Positions 1-8,406 of a stretch of DNA of 64,000 nt are shown here, piece after piece. The notes beneath the pieces were generated by a model, which worked only from the letters and a program-made list of their open reading frames with translations, had not been told where the DNA came from and did no database searches. How positions within the stretch are numbered: position 1 is the stretch's first letter; the number at the start of each line of letters is the position of its first letter. The DNA is from Pyrinomonadaceae bacterium. GTDB taxonomy: Bacteria > Acidobacteriota > Blastocatellia > Pyrinomonadales > Pyrinomonadaceae. The DNA is taken from the NCBI GenBank assembly GCA_028284415.1, contig JANQRU010000007.1:1114682-1178681 (forward strand), given 5' to 3'. The translations under genes were made by a program, and so were the position numbers.

Positions 1-1289
1 TATGTAGCTATTTGTTCCGTTGATCTTAACTGAGTCAATATTTCCTGCTTTTCTAATGATAATTTTTCGATTGTTTTTTTCTGATTATCCGAAATGTTTG
101 ATAGATTGGATACTCTGTTCTTTTCGTCTTTAATTTTGTATTCCTGATTTCCTATCTGCTCTTCTAATTCATTGACTTTGTTCTGTAATATTGTTTTTTC
201 TTCATTAATCAGTTTTTCTTTTTTAATTGTCTTTAAGTTTAACTCACTATTTTCCTTTGCTAATTTAGTTATTTCTAACTGATGCTTTTTTAAGATTGAA
301 ACCTTTTCTTTTTCATATTTTTTTTGAAGTTGGATTCGCTCATTTTCGATTTTTTCATAAATTTCTTTCTCATTAATTGTATTTACAACGCTATTTAATT
401 CTTTTCTCATTTCAGTAGCAGATGCAAATCTTTCATCTCTCTCAAGAGATAAAGCCTTTAAAATAACCTCTGCTATTTCTTTAGGAACATTGCTATTTTT
501 GATAGGTTTAATTGGGTCAGGTTGATTTTTCCACACCTCAGTTGCTCTTTCATCTGCTGGAAGTGGACGTTCATTCGTTACAATTTCATATAAAGTTGCA
601 CCTAGAGAAAATATATCATCTACATCATGCGATTGTAGCATCCTTATCTTCGCAACTTTCTCTTGATGTTTTGTTGAAAATCTGGCAATAACTCTTGCTA
701 ACGTATTATCTTTTAATACTTGTTCAATTGAAGCATATGGGGCAGATTTTGCAACTAAAGTTTTTGAATCAATATCTGTATTATCATCATCAATATTACC
801 TTTTGCGATACCAAAATCTATAAGTTTAAGTCTATCTCCACCAGACACTAACATAATATTTAGCGGTTTTATATCACGATGAATGACTTTCTTGCTATGT
901 ATATATTCTAATATATCTAGTAGTTGATCCGCCCAGCCTAAGAATCTATTTAAGTCAAAAGGCTTTTTTGATTTTACTAAACTAACTTCCAACTCTTCCT
1001 TAAGAGTTATTCCATATATTTTCTCCATCACTAAAAGATATTCTTCTTCAAAATCAAAAAAATCTTTAATTTGCGGAATTCCGTCATGTTGAAGTAATGC
1101 TTGAATCCTTGCTTCTTTTTTGAAATTGTTAAATATACTTTCGCTTTGGTTATCTGGTCTAACCACCTTGATGATAACTTCAATTCCTAGTTTTATATCT
1201 TTTGCAAGCCAAATTTTGCCCATACCACCGCTCGTATGTGAGTCGATAAGAAAATATCGTTCATTAATTTTTTGTTTGGCTTTGAGCAT
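1..1289 (-). CDS. Serine/threonine protein kinase (C-terminus beyond window edge)
   Basis: Hanks-type Ser/Thr kinase, read from the minus strand; 429 codons are visible and the 3' end lies outside the window. A glycine-rich loop is near residues 20-25 (SGGMGK), the ATP-binding Lys is near 41 (VIIK), the catalytic HRD is at 137-139 (IHRDIKPLN) and DFG at 158-160. The kinase domain ends near residue 300. After it comes a long Lys/Glu-rich coiled coil (about 307 onward), which may mediate oligomerisation or substrate docking. No membrane segment is visible in the part present. The ATG follows the TAA of the FHA gene directly (TAAATG), so the two are probably translationally coupled. The FHA protein is a likely phospho-partner (inference). 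Kinase identity is firm; substrates are unknown. Confidence 0.93.
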   Translation of the reverse strand, partial: MLKAKQKINERYFLIDSHTSGGMGKIWLAKDIKLGIEVIIKVVRPDNQSESIFNNFKKEARIQALLQHDGIPQIKDFFDFEEEYLLVMEKIYGITLKEELEVSLVKSKKPFDLNRFLGWADQLLDILEYIHSKKVIHRDIKPLNIMLVSGGDRLKLIDFGIAKGNIDDDNTDIDSKTLVAKSAPYASIEQVLKDNTLARVIARFSTKHQEKVAKIRMLQSHDVDDIFSLGATLYEIVTNERPLPADERATEVWKNQPDPIKPIKNSNVPKEIAEVILKALSLERDERFASATEMRKELNSVVNTINEKEIYEKIENERIQLQKKYEKEKVSILKKHQLEITKLAKENSELNLKTIKKEKLINEEKTILQNKVNELEEQIGNQEYKIKDEKNRVSNLSNISDNQKKTIEKLSLEKQEILTQLRSTEQIAT

Positions 1290-2279
1290 TTATTGTTTTT
1301 GTTTAACAACAATTGTAAATCCTTGTATTTGAATTTGTTGGTTTAGTTTTACGATTGTTTCAGCCAAAGGTTTACACTTTATACTTTCAATTGTTGTTGG
1401 TAATTTTCCTTTGTGCTTTAACCAAATATATTCTCCATCAATGATTAACTCTGCATGGTCACGGCTTATGGACTTATTATTAAGTATTATATCCGCTTGG
1501 GTTAGATAAGTGTCTTTAGCTGCTCTTCCTATTTTAATAATTTGTTTGTTTATTTCGTAGGTTTCTATTAACTCTTCACCATTGAAAACTTCTAAGTAAT
1601 AATTATGTTGGTTTGCTTTGTTTTCAGTTTCTATCACTGTTGCATCATCATCCACTAAAATTGTTGCATCATTATCCTTAACTTCAGTTTCTATCTCATC
1701 ATTAATAACAACATGTTTATTAAACTTTTCATCTTCCTTAATATTATTTTGAAATGTTCTGACGTTACTTTTAACAATTGGAATAATTTCTTGGGATTGA
1801 TAATTAGATTGAGCATCATTAGCAATAACAACTTTAAATAAGTTACTGAATCTAGATTTATGATTAAGTCTAGTTTGGTTTTCTGTATTAAAACTTAAAT
1901 TTTCATCATAGCCAATATTAATCTCTATCTTTGGTGGCTCTATAGAGTAACTACTAATTAATTTACGGGCGTGAGAATTACATTTTTCCTCTAAAGATTT
2001 TTTCAATTTATTTCTACGAGATTCCCCTCTAGTATTAAATTCTTTTTCAGAGATATAAACTATAAATTTGTGGTTCTCTAAATCTCCTTCAGCCCTGCCA
2101 TCTTCAATTTTCTTTGAAATATTTTGAAGTATTTCAGCTCTAAATAATTCTTCAACACTTTCAGCTTTTTCAATAAACACTTCCAAATCACTTAAGTTCT
2201 GTTGAGATTCAAGACTTACTTTTACTTCTTTTTTGAAAACCTCAACCACTCCTTTTCTTAACTTCTCTAATATACTCAT
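1290..2279 (-). CDS. FHA domain protein, FhaA-like N-terminus
   Basis: 329-residue cytoplasmic protein. The C-terminal part (about 240-325) is a forkhead-associated domain: it has the conserved Gly-Arg (KIGRAA) and the Ser-x-x-His of the phosphothreonine pocket (SISRDHAEL). The N-terminal 130 residues, which begin MSILEKLRKGVV, resemble the N-terminal domain of actinobacterial FhaA (DUF3662-like). That comparison is from memory and only moderately sure. An acidic, low-complexity linker joins the two. The gene is immediately upstream of the Ser/Thr kinase with no spacer, so it is a likely substrate or scaffold of that kinase. Confidence 0.85.
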   Translation of the reverse strand: MSILEKLRKGVVEVFKKEVKVSLESQQNLSDLEVFIEKAESVEELFRAEILQNISKKIEDGRAEGDLENHKFIVYISEKEFNTRGESRRNKLKKSLEEKCNSHARKLISSYSIEPPKIEINIGYDENLSFNTENQTRLNHKSRFSNLFKVVIANDAQSNYQSQEIIPIVKSNVRTFQNNIKEDEKFNKHVVINDEIETEVKDNDATILVDDDATVIETENKANQHNYYLEVFNGEELIETYEINKQIIKIGRAAKDTYLTQADIILNNKSISRDHAELIIDGEYIWLKHKGKLPTTIESIKCKPLAETIVKLNQQIQIQGFTIVVKQKQ

Positions 2280-2562
2280 AATTGAACCATCACTAAATTA
2301 TTTAATCAATCTAGACACTTTGACTTAAATGCAAAAGTATTTGCAAGTATTTTTTTGTATTTGGCTAAAAGTATACCAAGTAATTATCAATAGGTTAAGA
2401 TATTTTAGATTCATAAAGAATAAGTTTGAAAAGAATTTGAGTCATTGCAAATTCATCTTAATTTTTTACTAATAAAACTTGCTATAAATACAACATGTTT
2501 TTTTCTTTGAGTACAAAATTTAAAAACTTTTAGTGATAATTATTTCTAAGATATTTTAAAGT

Positions 2563-3363
2563 ATGGATGTTCATACCAAATTACCAACAAGCAAATTAAA
2601 ACCTTTTGTCCGTGAATTTTATTTTATGTCGATTGATAAAGATGTAGAAGAAAATTCGGGGTTGGTGGCGGATGATGGTTGTTATGAATTGATGTTTGTG
2701 AAGGAAAATGATGTTTGTTTGATTTATGGTGAAACGACCTCTGAACTGATTCCGAATTCTTATACGATTAACAATATCAAACCGCCTTTTAAGTTTAGTT
2801 TTAATGAAACGCTCACCACCTTTTGTATAAAGCTTCAACCATTTGCGAATACTTTGTTTATCCCGAATGGATTTCCGCGTGGAATTCTAAATTTGCATGA
2901 GATATTTGGTAATGGAATTTCTCGTTTGCAAAAGCAGATTTTCAAAACGGATTCGTTTGATAAACAGGTGAAAGTGTCGGAAGAATTTTTGTTAAACCTT
3001 GAATTAAATCCAGATAAAGAATTTTTTCTTGTAAAAGATATTGTTGAGAAGATTTTGGAAGAGCAAGGAACGATTACGATTTACGAATTGTCTGAGCAAT
3101 TTAAGGTAAGCAGACAGAAATTAAACAAAGTCTTTTCAAAATATGTAAAACATACACTCAAAGAATTTTCTGTGATGGTCAGAACGCGGGCTTCGATTGA
3201 ATATAAACTCAAAAACCCGCACAAATCCCTAACCGAAATTGCCTATCATTTCGGCTATTTTGACCAAGCACATTTTATACGTGATTTTAAGAAAGTCTGC
3301 GGGGTTCCGCCATCTTCATTTGTCAAAAACGTATCATATTCCTGCAATAGTTTAAGAAATTAA
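2563..3363 (+). CDS. AraC-family transcriptional regulator
   Basis: 266 residues. The C-terminal ~95 residues are an AraC/XylS double helix-turn-helix, recognisable from SLTEIAYHFGYFDQAHFIR followed by an FKKVCGVPPSSF ending. The N-terminal 150 residues are a putative effector-binding beta-barrel of the type often found in uncharacterised AraC regulators (DUF6597-like, tentative). The start ATG has no Shine-Dalgarno; an AT-rich stretch with a GATAAT-like -10 (about 2535-2540) lies just upstream. The next gene encodes a secreted serine hydrolase on the same strand, 150 bases away with a REP-like element between, so control of that gene is possible but not shown. Confidence 0.88.
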   Translation: MDVHTKLPTSKLKPFVREFYFMSIDKDVEENSGLVADDGCYELMFVKENDVCLIYGETTSELIPNSYTINNIKPPFKFSFNETLTTFCIKLQPFANTLFIPNGFPRGILNLHEIFGNGISRLQKQIFKTDSFDKQVKVSEEFLLNLELNPDKEFFLVKDIVEKILEEQGTITIYELSEQFKVSRQKLNKVFSKYVKHTLKEFSVMVRTRASIEYKLKNPHKSLTEIAYHFGYFDQAHFIRDFKKVCGVPPSSFVKNVSYSCNSLRN

Positions 3364-3411
3364 TAGCCCGCACCATTTTTACAATTTTTGATTAATTGAA
3401 TTGTGTTTAAT

Positions 3412-3492
3412 AGTCGGTAGCGTTGGCGTAAACCTGTGAGTTTATTGCCAGCCAATACTGTAAAACATCGGCTCACGCCGACGGTACTGACT
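3412..3492. repeat. REP-like imperfect inverted repeat
   Basis: The left arm starts at 3412 (AGTCGGTAGCGTTGGCGTA) and the right arm ends at 3492. The right arm reverse-complemented reads AGTCAGTACCGTCGGCGTG and matches the left at 15 of 19 positions. The element sits between the AraC gene and the hydrolase gene and is more GC-rich than its surroundings. The motif core (GTCAGTA..C.G.C.G) resembles that of the stronger element at 44257-44369. Confidence 0.6.
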
Positions 3493-3514
3493 TTAAAACA
3501 AGGGGTTAATTATT

Positions 3515-5284
3515 ATGTTAAACACAAAGACAATCGCATTTATTTTATTACTAATCGGGCTTTTAAATTATTCATTTTTTGCAAACCAAAAAGATAAAGA
3601 TGTGCTTAAAAATGGACAATCAATTACCAAATCAATCAGCAAAACTGACACGCATAAATATTCTCTCAACCTGCAAAAAGGTCAGCTTGTTTTGCTGAAT
3701 ATGGCGAAGTATGACATTGGGCTTTCGCTAACCGTAATTGATTCTGAGAACTACATAATCGAACAAACGAATACAAACGAAGTTGCTGATTTTTTAATTT
3801 TTTATGCTCATAAAAATGATGTTTATAAATTTATCGTTAAGACAATTGAGGGCGAAGAAAAAGCAAAGGGCAAATACACTTTGCAAAGCAATATTTACAC
3901 TTCTAAAAAAGGCTCGAAGGTCGAAGTAATTGACAAGATGTTAAACGGAATTTACCGCAAAGATTTTCCCGGTGCTTCCGTAACGATTTTGGATAAAGGC
4001 AAGGCTGTTTATGAAAAGAGTTTTGGGCTGGCAAGTCTTGAGCATTCTGTTCCGAATACAAACAAAACCGTTTATGAACTAGCTTCTGTTTCCAAACAAT
4101 TTACAGCTTTTGCAATTGCGATGCTGGCGGAAAAAGGTTCGCTCAAACTCGATGATGACGTTAGAAAATACATTCCCGAACTTCCCATCTATAAAAAGAA
4201 AATCACGATTCGCCAACTCGTTCATCACACAAGCGGTTTAATGGATACGGAAAGTTTAGCCGATTTAGTAGGTTACGAATCTTCAAATGCATATATGCCA
4301 GATGATGTCGGTATGCGACTTATTAAACGCCAGAAAAAACTACTTTTTACGCCGGGCGAACAGTTTCAATATAGCAACATCGGCTATTCGCTACTTGCCG
4401 AAATCGTCAAACGAGTTACTGGAAAACCTTTTTCAACCTGGACAAAAGAAAATTTGTTTTTGCCACTTGGAATGAAAGATACTTACATCCGCGATAATGT
4501 TAGAAAGGTTGTCAAAAATCAATCAACTTCTTATGTAAAATTCTCAGGCAGTCAAAAACACATCATTTCTCCCGTAAATTTTGCCGCGACAGGTGCTTGC
4601 TGCATACGAAGTTCGACCGAAGATATGCTCAAGTGGATTGAAAATCTTAAGACGGGCAAAGTCGGTGGCAAAAAAGTCTTGAAAATGGTTGCCGAACGAG
4701 GTGTCCTAAATAATGGTTCAAAATCAGAATATGCCTTCGGAAATTTTCACACTGAACACCGAGGAATAAAAAGAATTAGCCATTTAGGTTTAACCGGCGG
4801 TTTCAGAACTTCACTCGCAAGATTTCCCAAAAAAGATGTTTCATTCCTATATCTCGCCAATGACGGAGAGTGGAAATCGTATTACATCGCCCGCAAACTC
4901 TATGACATTTACTTGGCTGATTCTTTGAAAAAGAAAACGAAAAAATATGTAGAGAAAAAGCCTGTAAAAACTGAAAATAAAGCACCTGCTAAAAAAGATG
5001 GTTTCGATAAAAATAAAGTCAAACTAACCGAATTTACAGGCGTTTTCTACGCCAAAGAAATCATCACCGCATACGAATTAAACATTCGCAAAGGCAAACT
5101 TTTCATCGAAAGCATCCGCTACAAACCAATTTCTTTAAAACCGACTAAAAAGGACGTTTTCAATGGAAGTGAAGACTTTTTTGAACGAGTCGAATTTATG
5201 CGAAACAAGAAAAATAAAATCATCGGCTTTAAGGCATTTAATGATGAAGGTTCGCCAAGTGTTTATTTCGAGAAATTGAATTGA
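3515..5284 (+). CDS. Secreted beta-lactamase-family serine hydrolase
   Basis: 589 residues with an N-terminal signal peptide or anchor (MLNTKTIAFILLLIGLLNYSFF). A small N-terminal beta domain (about 30-130) precedes a class C beta-lactamase/D-alanyl-D-alanine carboxypeptidase-like domain. Catalytic residues are visible: SxxK at 191-194 (SVSK), a Tyr-x-Asn motif near 286 (YSN) and an HxGxTGG motif near 423 in place of KTG. A Lys-rich linker and a small C-terminal beta domain follow, as in many 'serine hydrolase' proteins that act on peptides or cell-wall fragments rather than antibiotics. AGGGG lies ahead of the ATG. A decayed copy of its last ~35 codons is found at 6080-6192. Substrate unknown. 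Confidence 0.9.
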   Translation: MLNTKTIAFILLLIGLLNYSFFANQKDKDVLKNGQSITKSISKTDTHKYSLNLQKGQLVLLNMAKYDIGLSLTVIDSENYIIEQTNTNEVADFLIFYAHKNDVYKFIVKTIEGEEKAKGKYTLQSNIYTSKKGSKVEVIDKMLNGIYRKDFPGASVTILDKGKAVYEKSFGLASLEHSVPNTNKTVYELASVSKQFTAFAIAMLAEKGSLKLDDDVRKYIPELPIYKKKITIRQLVHHTSGLMDTESLADLVGYESSNAYMPDDVGMRLIKRQKKLLFTPGEQFQYSNIGYSLLAEIVKRVTGKPFSTWTKENLFLPLGMKDTYIRDNVRKVVKNQSTSYVKFSGSQKHIISPVNFAATGACCIRSSTEDMLKWIENLKTGKVGGKKVLKMVAERGVLNNGSKSEYAFGNFHTEHRGIKRISHLGLTGGFRTSLARFPKKDVSFLYLANDGEWKSYYIARKLYDIYLADSLKKKTKKYVEKKPVKTENKAPAKKDGFDKNKVKLTEFTGVFYAKEIITAYELNIRKGKLFIESIRYKPISLKPTKKDVFNGSEDFFERVEFMRNKKNKIIGFKAFNDEGSPSVYFEKLN

Positions 5285-5428
5285 TTTTAAGAGACTTTCT
5301 TGCGAATCAAAACCTCAAAAATCTAATTAACTGATGTTGTGCAATTTTTGATTACGCATTATTTGCTTCGGAGGAAAGAGACTGAAAAATTTTTATGCAG
5401 CATAAGTAACTGCAAAAAAGGAAAATTT

Positions 5429-6079
5429 ATGAAAAGATTCTTAGTTATTTTCGGAGTTTTGTATCTGCTGGCTTCGATTGGGTTCTCACAGCAATCCCGG
5501 AAAAAAATTGTTATCAAGCCAAAGCCATCCGACATAAAATTGCGAACTGAATATGGTTCAAAAAATGTTGATTTAGCAAGCGTTCTTTATTTTGAAGACT
5601 TAGCTCTCAACAAGTTGATATTTTCTGGTGAAGAGTTGGTTAATAGAGACTTTCAAATTAACATAAAAAAACTTGTAAAAGGAAAACTTGTAAAGAGTGA
5701 AATTGTTTTCGATTCAAAAACAGAAGGAGACTATTTCAAAATACGAAGCAATAAATTCATTTTTCGTGTTTTAAGTAAAATTACTGAGAAAGGTACAGCA
5801 AAATTTCAATTTCAATTTAACGGATTTACAGTACAAAAGAAATATAAGGTCGGCAAAAATGAGACGGAATTCGCTCAAAAAGACTTTCTGGGAGCGAATT
5901 CAGAAATTGCGATCCCTTTGAATAAAAAAACTTATATACTTACCTATATGATGCCGTATCTGAAAAAAGATGGCTCAAAACAATACTGTGAAGTTGTTCA
6001 AACTGGTGTAAGTCCAGAAAAATTAGGGCGAAAATATTCAATTCCAACTTACTTTTTGATTGACATCATATTTATTTAG
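5429..6079 (+). CDS. Secreted protein of unknown function
   Basis: 216 residues from the ATG at 5429, chosen over an upstream in-frame start at 5339 because it has an AAAAGGA ribosome site and begins a clear signal peptide (MKRFLVIFGVLYLLASIGFS). The mature part is Lys-rich, probably beta-rich, with no motif I recognise. It ends in a TAG, and the same frame continues beyond it into sequence resembling the C-terminal domain of the upstream serine hydrolase. The 3' end of this gene may therefore be a junction made by a duplication. Function unknown. Confidence 0.6.
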   Translation: MKRFLVIFGVLYLLASIGFSQQSRKKIVIKPKPSDIKLRTEYGSKNVDLASVLYFEDLALNKLIFSGEELVNRDFQINIKKLVKGKLVKSEIVFDSKTEGDYFKIRSNKFIFRVLSKITEKGTAKFQFQFNGFTVQKKYKVGKNETEFAQKDFLGANSEIAIPLNKKTYILTYMMPYLKKDGSKQYCEVVQTGVSPEKLGRKYSIPTYFLIDIIFI

Positions 6080-6192
6080 ACATCAACTCAGACGAAAACC
6101 TATGACATACATTTTTCGAGGTCAAAAGTTAAAGTCACAGGTTTTGAGTCATTTGAGTGTTTTGCCAAGTATTTATTTTAAGAATTTGAATT
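6080..6192 (+). pseudogene. Decayed copy of the serine hydrolase 3' end
   Basis: This stretch parallels the last ~35 codons of the hydrolase at 3515-5284. The final codons read PSIYFKNLN followed by TGA, against PSVYFEKLN TGA in the intact gene. Upstream, TGFESFE matches IGFKAFN, and IHFSR matches VEFMR. A net 5-base deletion between the two blocks shifts the frame. The similarity runs a little past the stop (GAATCAAGATCTCAA versus GAATCAAAACCTCAA). It is best read as the remnant of a tandem duplication; no start or promoter is left. Confidence 0.65.
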
Positions 6193-6196
6193 GATT

Positions 6197-6535
6197 TTAA
6201 GAAATTTTACTATGAATCAAGATCTCAATAATTTTATTAAAAATCATCTTCTCGTTCTTTTTAAACATTGCAATAATCACAAGCGGAAGATTATTTGAGC
6301 CGGGATGAAAATATATGTTAAAAATCTCGCCACGTCTTCCCTTTTGATGCCATTCTAATTTTCTGATTCCACCGAAGTTTTCGATTTGTTTTCCTGATTT
6401 TGGATTTGCAGAGAGAAAAGCCACAATCTTTTCTCTCTCTTCTTCACCAAATTGCTTATCGGCTTTTTGAATAAACTCTACAAACTCAATTACCGTTCGC
6501 GGAGGTCTGTAATTTTCATCTCCATATAATTTCAT
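6197..6535 (-). CDS. RelE/ParE-family toxin-like protein
   Basis: 112 residues from the ATG at 6535, which has a GGGG seven bases upstream; an in-frame TTG lies two codons earlier. The layout fits RelE/HigB-type toxins: an N-terminal helix pair (EEEREKIVAFLSANPKSG), a central GGIRKLEW strand, then RRGEIFNIYFHPGSNNLPL and a FKKNEK end. Members act as ribosome-dependent mRNA interferases or gyrase inhibitors. No antitoxin gene is evident on either side, so the toxin may be orphaned or inactive. A 25-codon remnant of a second copy lies immediately upstream. Confidence 0.7.
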   Translation of the reverse strand: MKLYGDENYRPPRTVIEFVEFIQKADKQFGEEEREKIVAFLSANPKSGKQIENFGGIRKLEWHQKGRRGEIFNIYFHPGSNNLPLVIIAMFKKNEKMIFNKIIEILIHSKIS

Positions 6536-6538
6536 AAT

Positions 6539-6621
6539 CAATCCCCACGTTCTTCTTCACCGACATTCTTGTTGCCTTTTTGGATAATTTCTTGAAGTTC
6601 AATAAAAGTTCTTATAAAAAA
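6539..6621 (-). pseudogene. Fragment of a second RelE-like toxin gene
   Basis: On the minus strand, 25 codons ending in a TGA that overlaps the start of the intact toxin gene read IRTFIELQEIIQKGNKNVG followed by EEERGD. The intact toxin has RTVIEFVEFIQKADKQFG followed by EEEREK at the same position. No start codon is left, and the rest of the domain is missing. It is a 5' scar of a tandem duplication. Confidence 0.65.
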
Positions 6622-6635
6622 TTACTCCAATTAGC

Positions 6636-8123
6636 TCAATCGATCTTAAACTTAATAGATGGTAATTTATCCGCACAACTACTTTTAGGTTTTTGATTCG
6701 GATTGTCAAAAAACTCATCGGCGAGTGTTACTGCACAGTTGCTACCGAAAGTTGGAGCATGACTCATATCAGAGAGTTCATAAAAAAAGCTGTTGGGTAG
6801 ATTTTTTGAAACATTCTTTCCCCATTTCGAAGGAGTGTTCGGGTCGTATTTTCCTGCAATTATCAGAGTCGGAATGCTACTTTTAACAGCTTTATTTTCA
6901 ATTTTCTCCTTTGGTTTCACATTCCAAGTTTTACATACATTTTGCAGAACGGGTTGTGTTTGAAAACCTTTGAAACCTTTGTATTTTCTCGATTGAGCGA
7001 TAATTTTTGCACTACTCTGAAAAGGCATTTCTTCGCTACACCAATGTGAATAACGCATTCCCCAAGCAAGACCGGATGTGCTGAATTTTCCTTCCGCCAT
7101 TTTTTGTAAAATAGCTTTGTTTCCTTTTGCGAGTTCACTGATCTGATAAGGGATTGAGCCGAGTTTGTACCCTGTGTTGAGCGAGCCATATAAATTACTA
7201 GCTATGTCAATTCCATCTATTTCAATATCATATCGCTCATTGGTTTTGTCATTTTTCACCTCTACTACAAAAGGTTTCTCATTCGCTTTTTCGACCAATT
7301 TGTAAAAAGTTTTTTCGATATTTGGATAAGCCTTTTCGCAATTTGCGTCTTTCTCGCAGGTTTTGAAAAGTTTTTTCGCGGACTCATAAACGCTCCGGAC
7401 ACTTGTTTCATCGTAGTTGATAGAGAGAGGAAAAACCGAATCAAGCAAAACACTACGAATACCTTCGGGGTAATCTCGCATTACAGTCAGCATCAATCGT
7501 GTGCTGTATGAAACGCCGTAGAGATTCCACTTTTTATATCCCAAGACCTTCCTCAAATCCTCAATGTCAGCGGCACTTTCCGCACTATTATAGGCAGATA
7601 AATCTATTCCTTTTTCGGTTAACCTATCACGACATTTTTTAGCGGCTTCCATACCTTTTTTGACAGACCTTTCAGAATCCCAATTGGCTTTAACGCCCTC
7701 CAGATACGCATCATTTATTTCAGGGCATTCCAAAGCGAGTTGAGCATATTTCGTGCCTCTTTGCTCAAAAAGTATGTAATCTCGTTTTTTCAAATAAGGA
7801 ATATATCGCCTTGCATTTACCTGCCTTAAAGAACTTGCACCGGGTCCACCTGCTGTATAAAGAATCGGATCAGGTTCGGGGTTTGGCGAAGACGCTTTCA
7901 TAATGATAATCGGTAAGCGAATCGTTTTTTTACTGTCTTGTTTTTGACGATTCTCAAGAACGACCAAATATCCACAATCTACATTTTCATCTTTCGGAAT
8001 CTTTACGGCACATTCAGCTTTTTCAAAGCGTGGAATCTCTTGAGATTTTTGCTGTCCCAATACGTAAGTTATCAAAAGTAAGCTTATAAAAAGGCTAATG
8101 CTGAGTTTTTTTGAAAAATTCAT
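6636..8123 (-). CDS. Secreted alpha/beta hydrolase, S33 peptidase family with TAP-like C-terminus
   Basis: 495 residues from the ATG at 8123; an in-frame TTG 13 codons earlier is less likely because the ATG begins a signal peptide (MNFSKKLSISLFISLLL). The oxyanion region is GGPGAS, the nucleophile elbow is GVSYS (Ser about 205), the acid is the Asp in GKYDPNTP and the catalytic His is in MSHAPTFGS. This is the arrangement of tripeptidyl-aminopeptidase-like hydrolases, which remove short peptides from N-termini in the periplasm or outside the cell. An AT-rich gap with a decayed reading frame separates it from the thioredoxin gene upstream. Confidence 0.9.
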   Translation of the reverse strand: MNFSKKLSISLFISLLLITYVLGQQKSQEIPRFEKAECAVKIPKDENVDCGYLVVLENRQKQDSKKTIRLPIIIMKASSPNPEPDPILYTAGGPGASSLRQVNARRYIPYLKKRDYILFEQRGTKYAQLALECPEINDAYLEGVKANWDSERSVKKGMEAAKKCRDRLTEKGIDLSAYNSAESAADIEDLRKVLGYKKWNLYGVSYSTRLMLTVMRDYPEGIRSVLLDSVFPLSINYDETSVRSVYESAKKLFKTCEKDANCEKAYPNIEKTFYKLVEKANEKPFVVEVKNDKTNERYDIEIDGIDIASNLYGSLNTGYKLGSIPYQISELAKGNKAILQKMAEGKFSTSGLAWGMRYSHWCSEEMPFQSSAKIIAQSRKYKGFKGFQTQPVLQNVCKTWNVKPKEKIENKAVKSSIPTLIIAGKYDPNTPSKWGKNVSKNLPNSFFYELSDMSHAPTFGSNCAVTLADEFFDNPNQKPKSSCADKLPSIKFKID

Positions 8124-8203
8124 ATAGGATGTGTTTCGCGGAATAAGGTCAGGTGGTTTCAATACAATTTGAGGAACAGTTTTATATATAGTCTCAGTGA
8201 GTT

Positions 8204-8404
8204 TTAATCATTCAACTCCTTAAAAGTTTTTAGAAATAAACGCTTGTGTTTATACATATAGGTCGTCCAAAGTTCTGTGTCCCAAAATTCGTCGAAAGTG
8301 AGTTCGTTGTTGTGAATGTTTATCGCCCAATGGTAATTCTTGATTGGTCTAACACTGTTATCATAATATTTACTGTTCTGATTACTGTTTCTTGCATTTT
8401 TTGA
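8204..8404 (-). pseudogene. Probable gene remnant, unknown family
   Basis: Between two intact genes one minus-strand frame stays open for about 65 codons and has coding-like composition, ending KTFKELND and TAA. It contains YHWAINIHNNELTFDEFWD. There is no start codon in frame; it runs back into the end of the thioredoxin gene. An ATG with no ribosome site exists in another frame. It reads like the C-terminus of a lost gene, but I do not recognise the family. Confidence 0.4.
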
Positions 8405-8406
8405 AA

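Noticed and set aside
1120..1332. A small membrane protein on the plus strand over the kinase/FHA junction
   Set aside because: It is antisense to two well supported genes and has no ribosome site.
2280..2562. A possible ncRNA or gene in the AT-rich gap before the AraC gene
   Set aside because: I see only AT-rich sequence with -10-like elements, with no fold or open frame that I can support.
6077..6079. TAG readthrough (pyrrolysine) of the secreted protein into the remnant
   Set aside because: The remnant soon shifts frame and is explained by duplication; no such system is expected.
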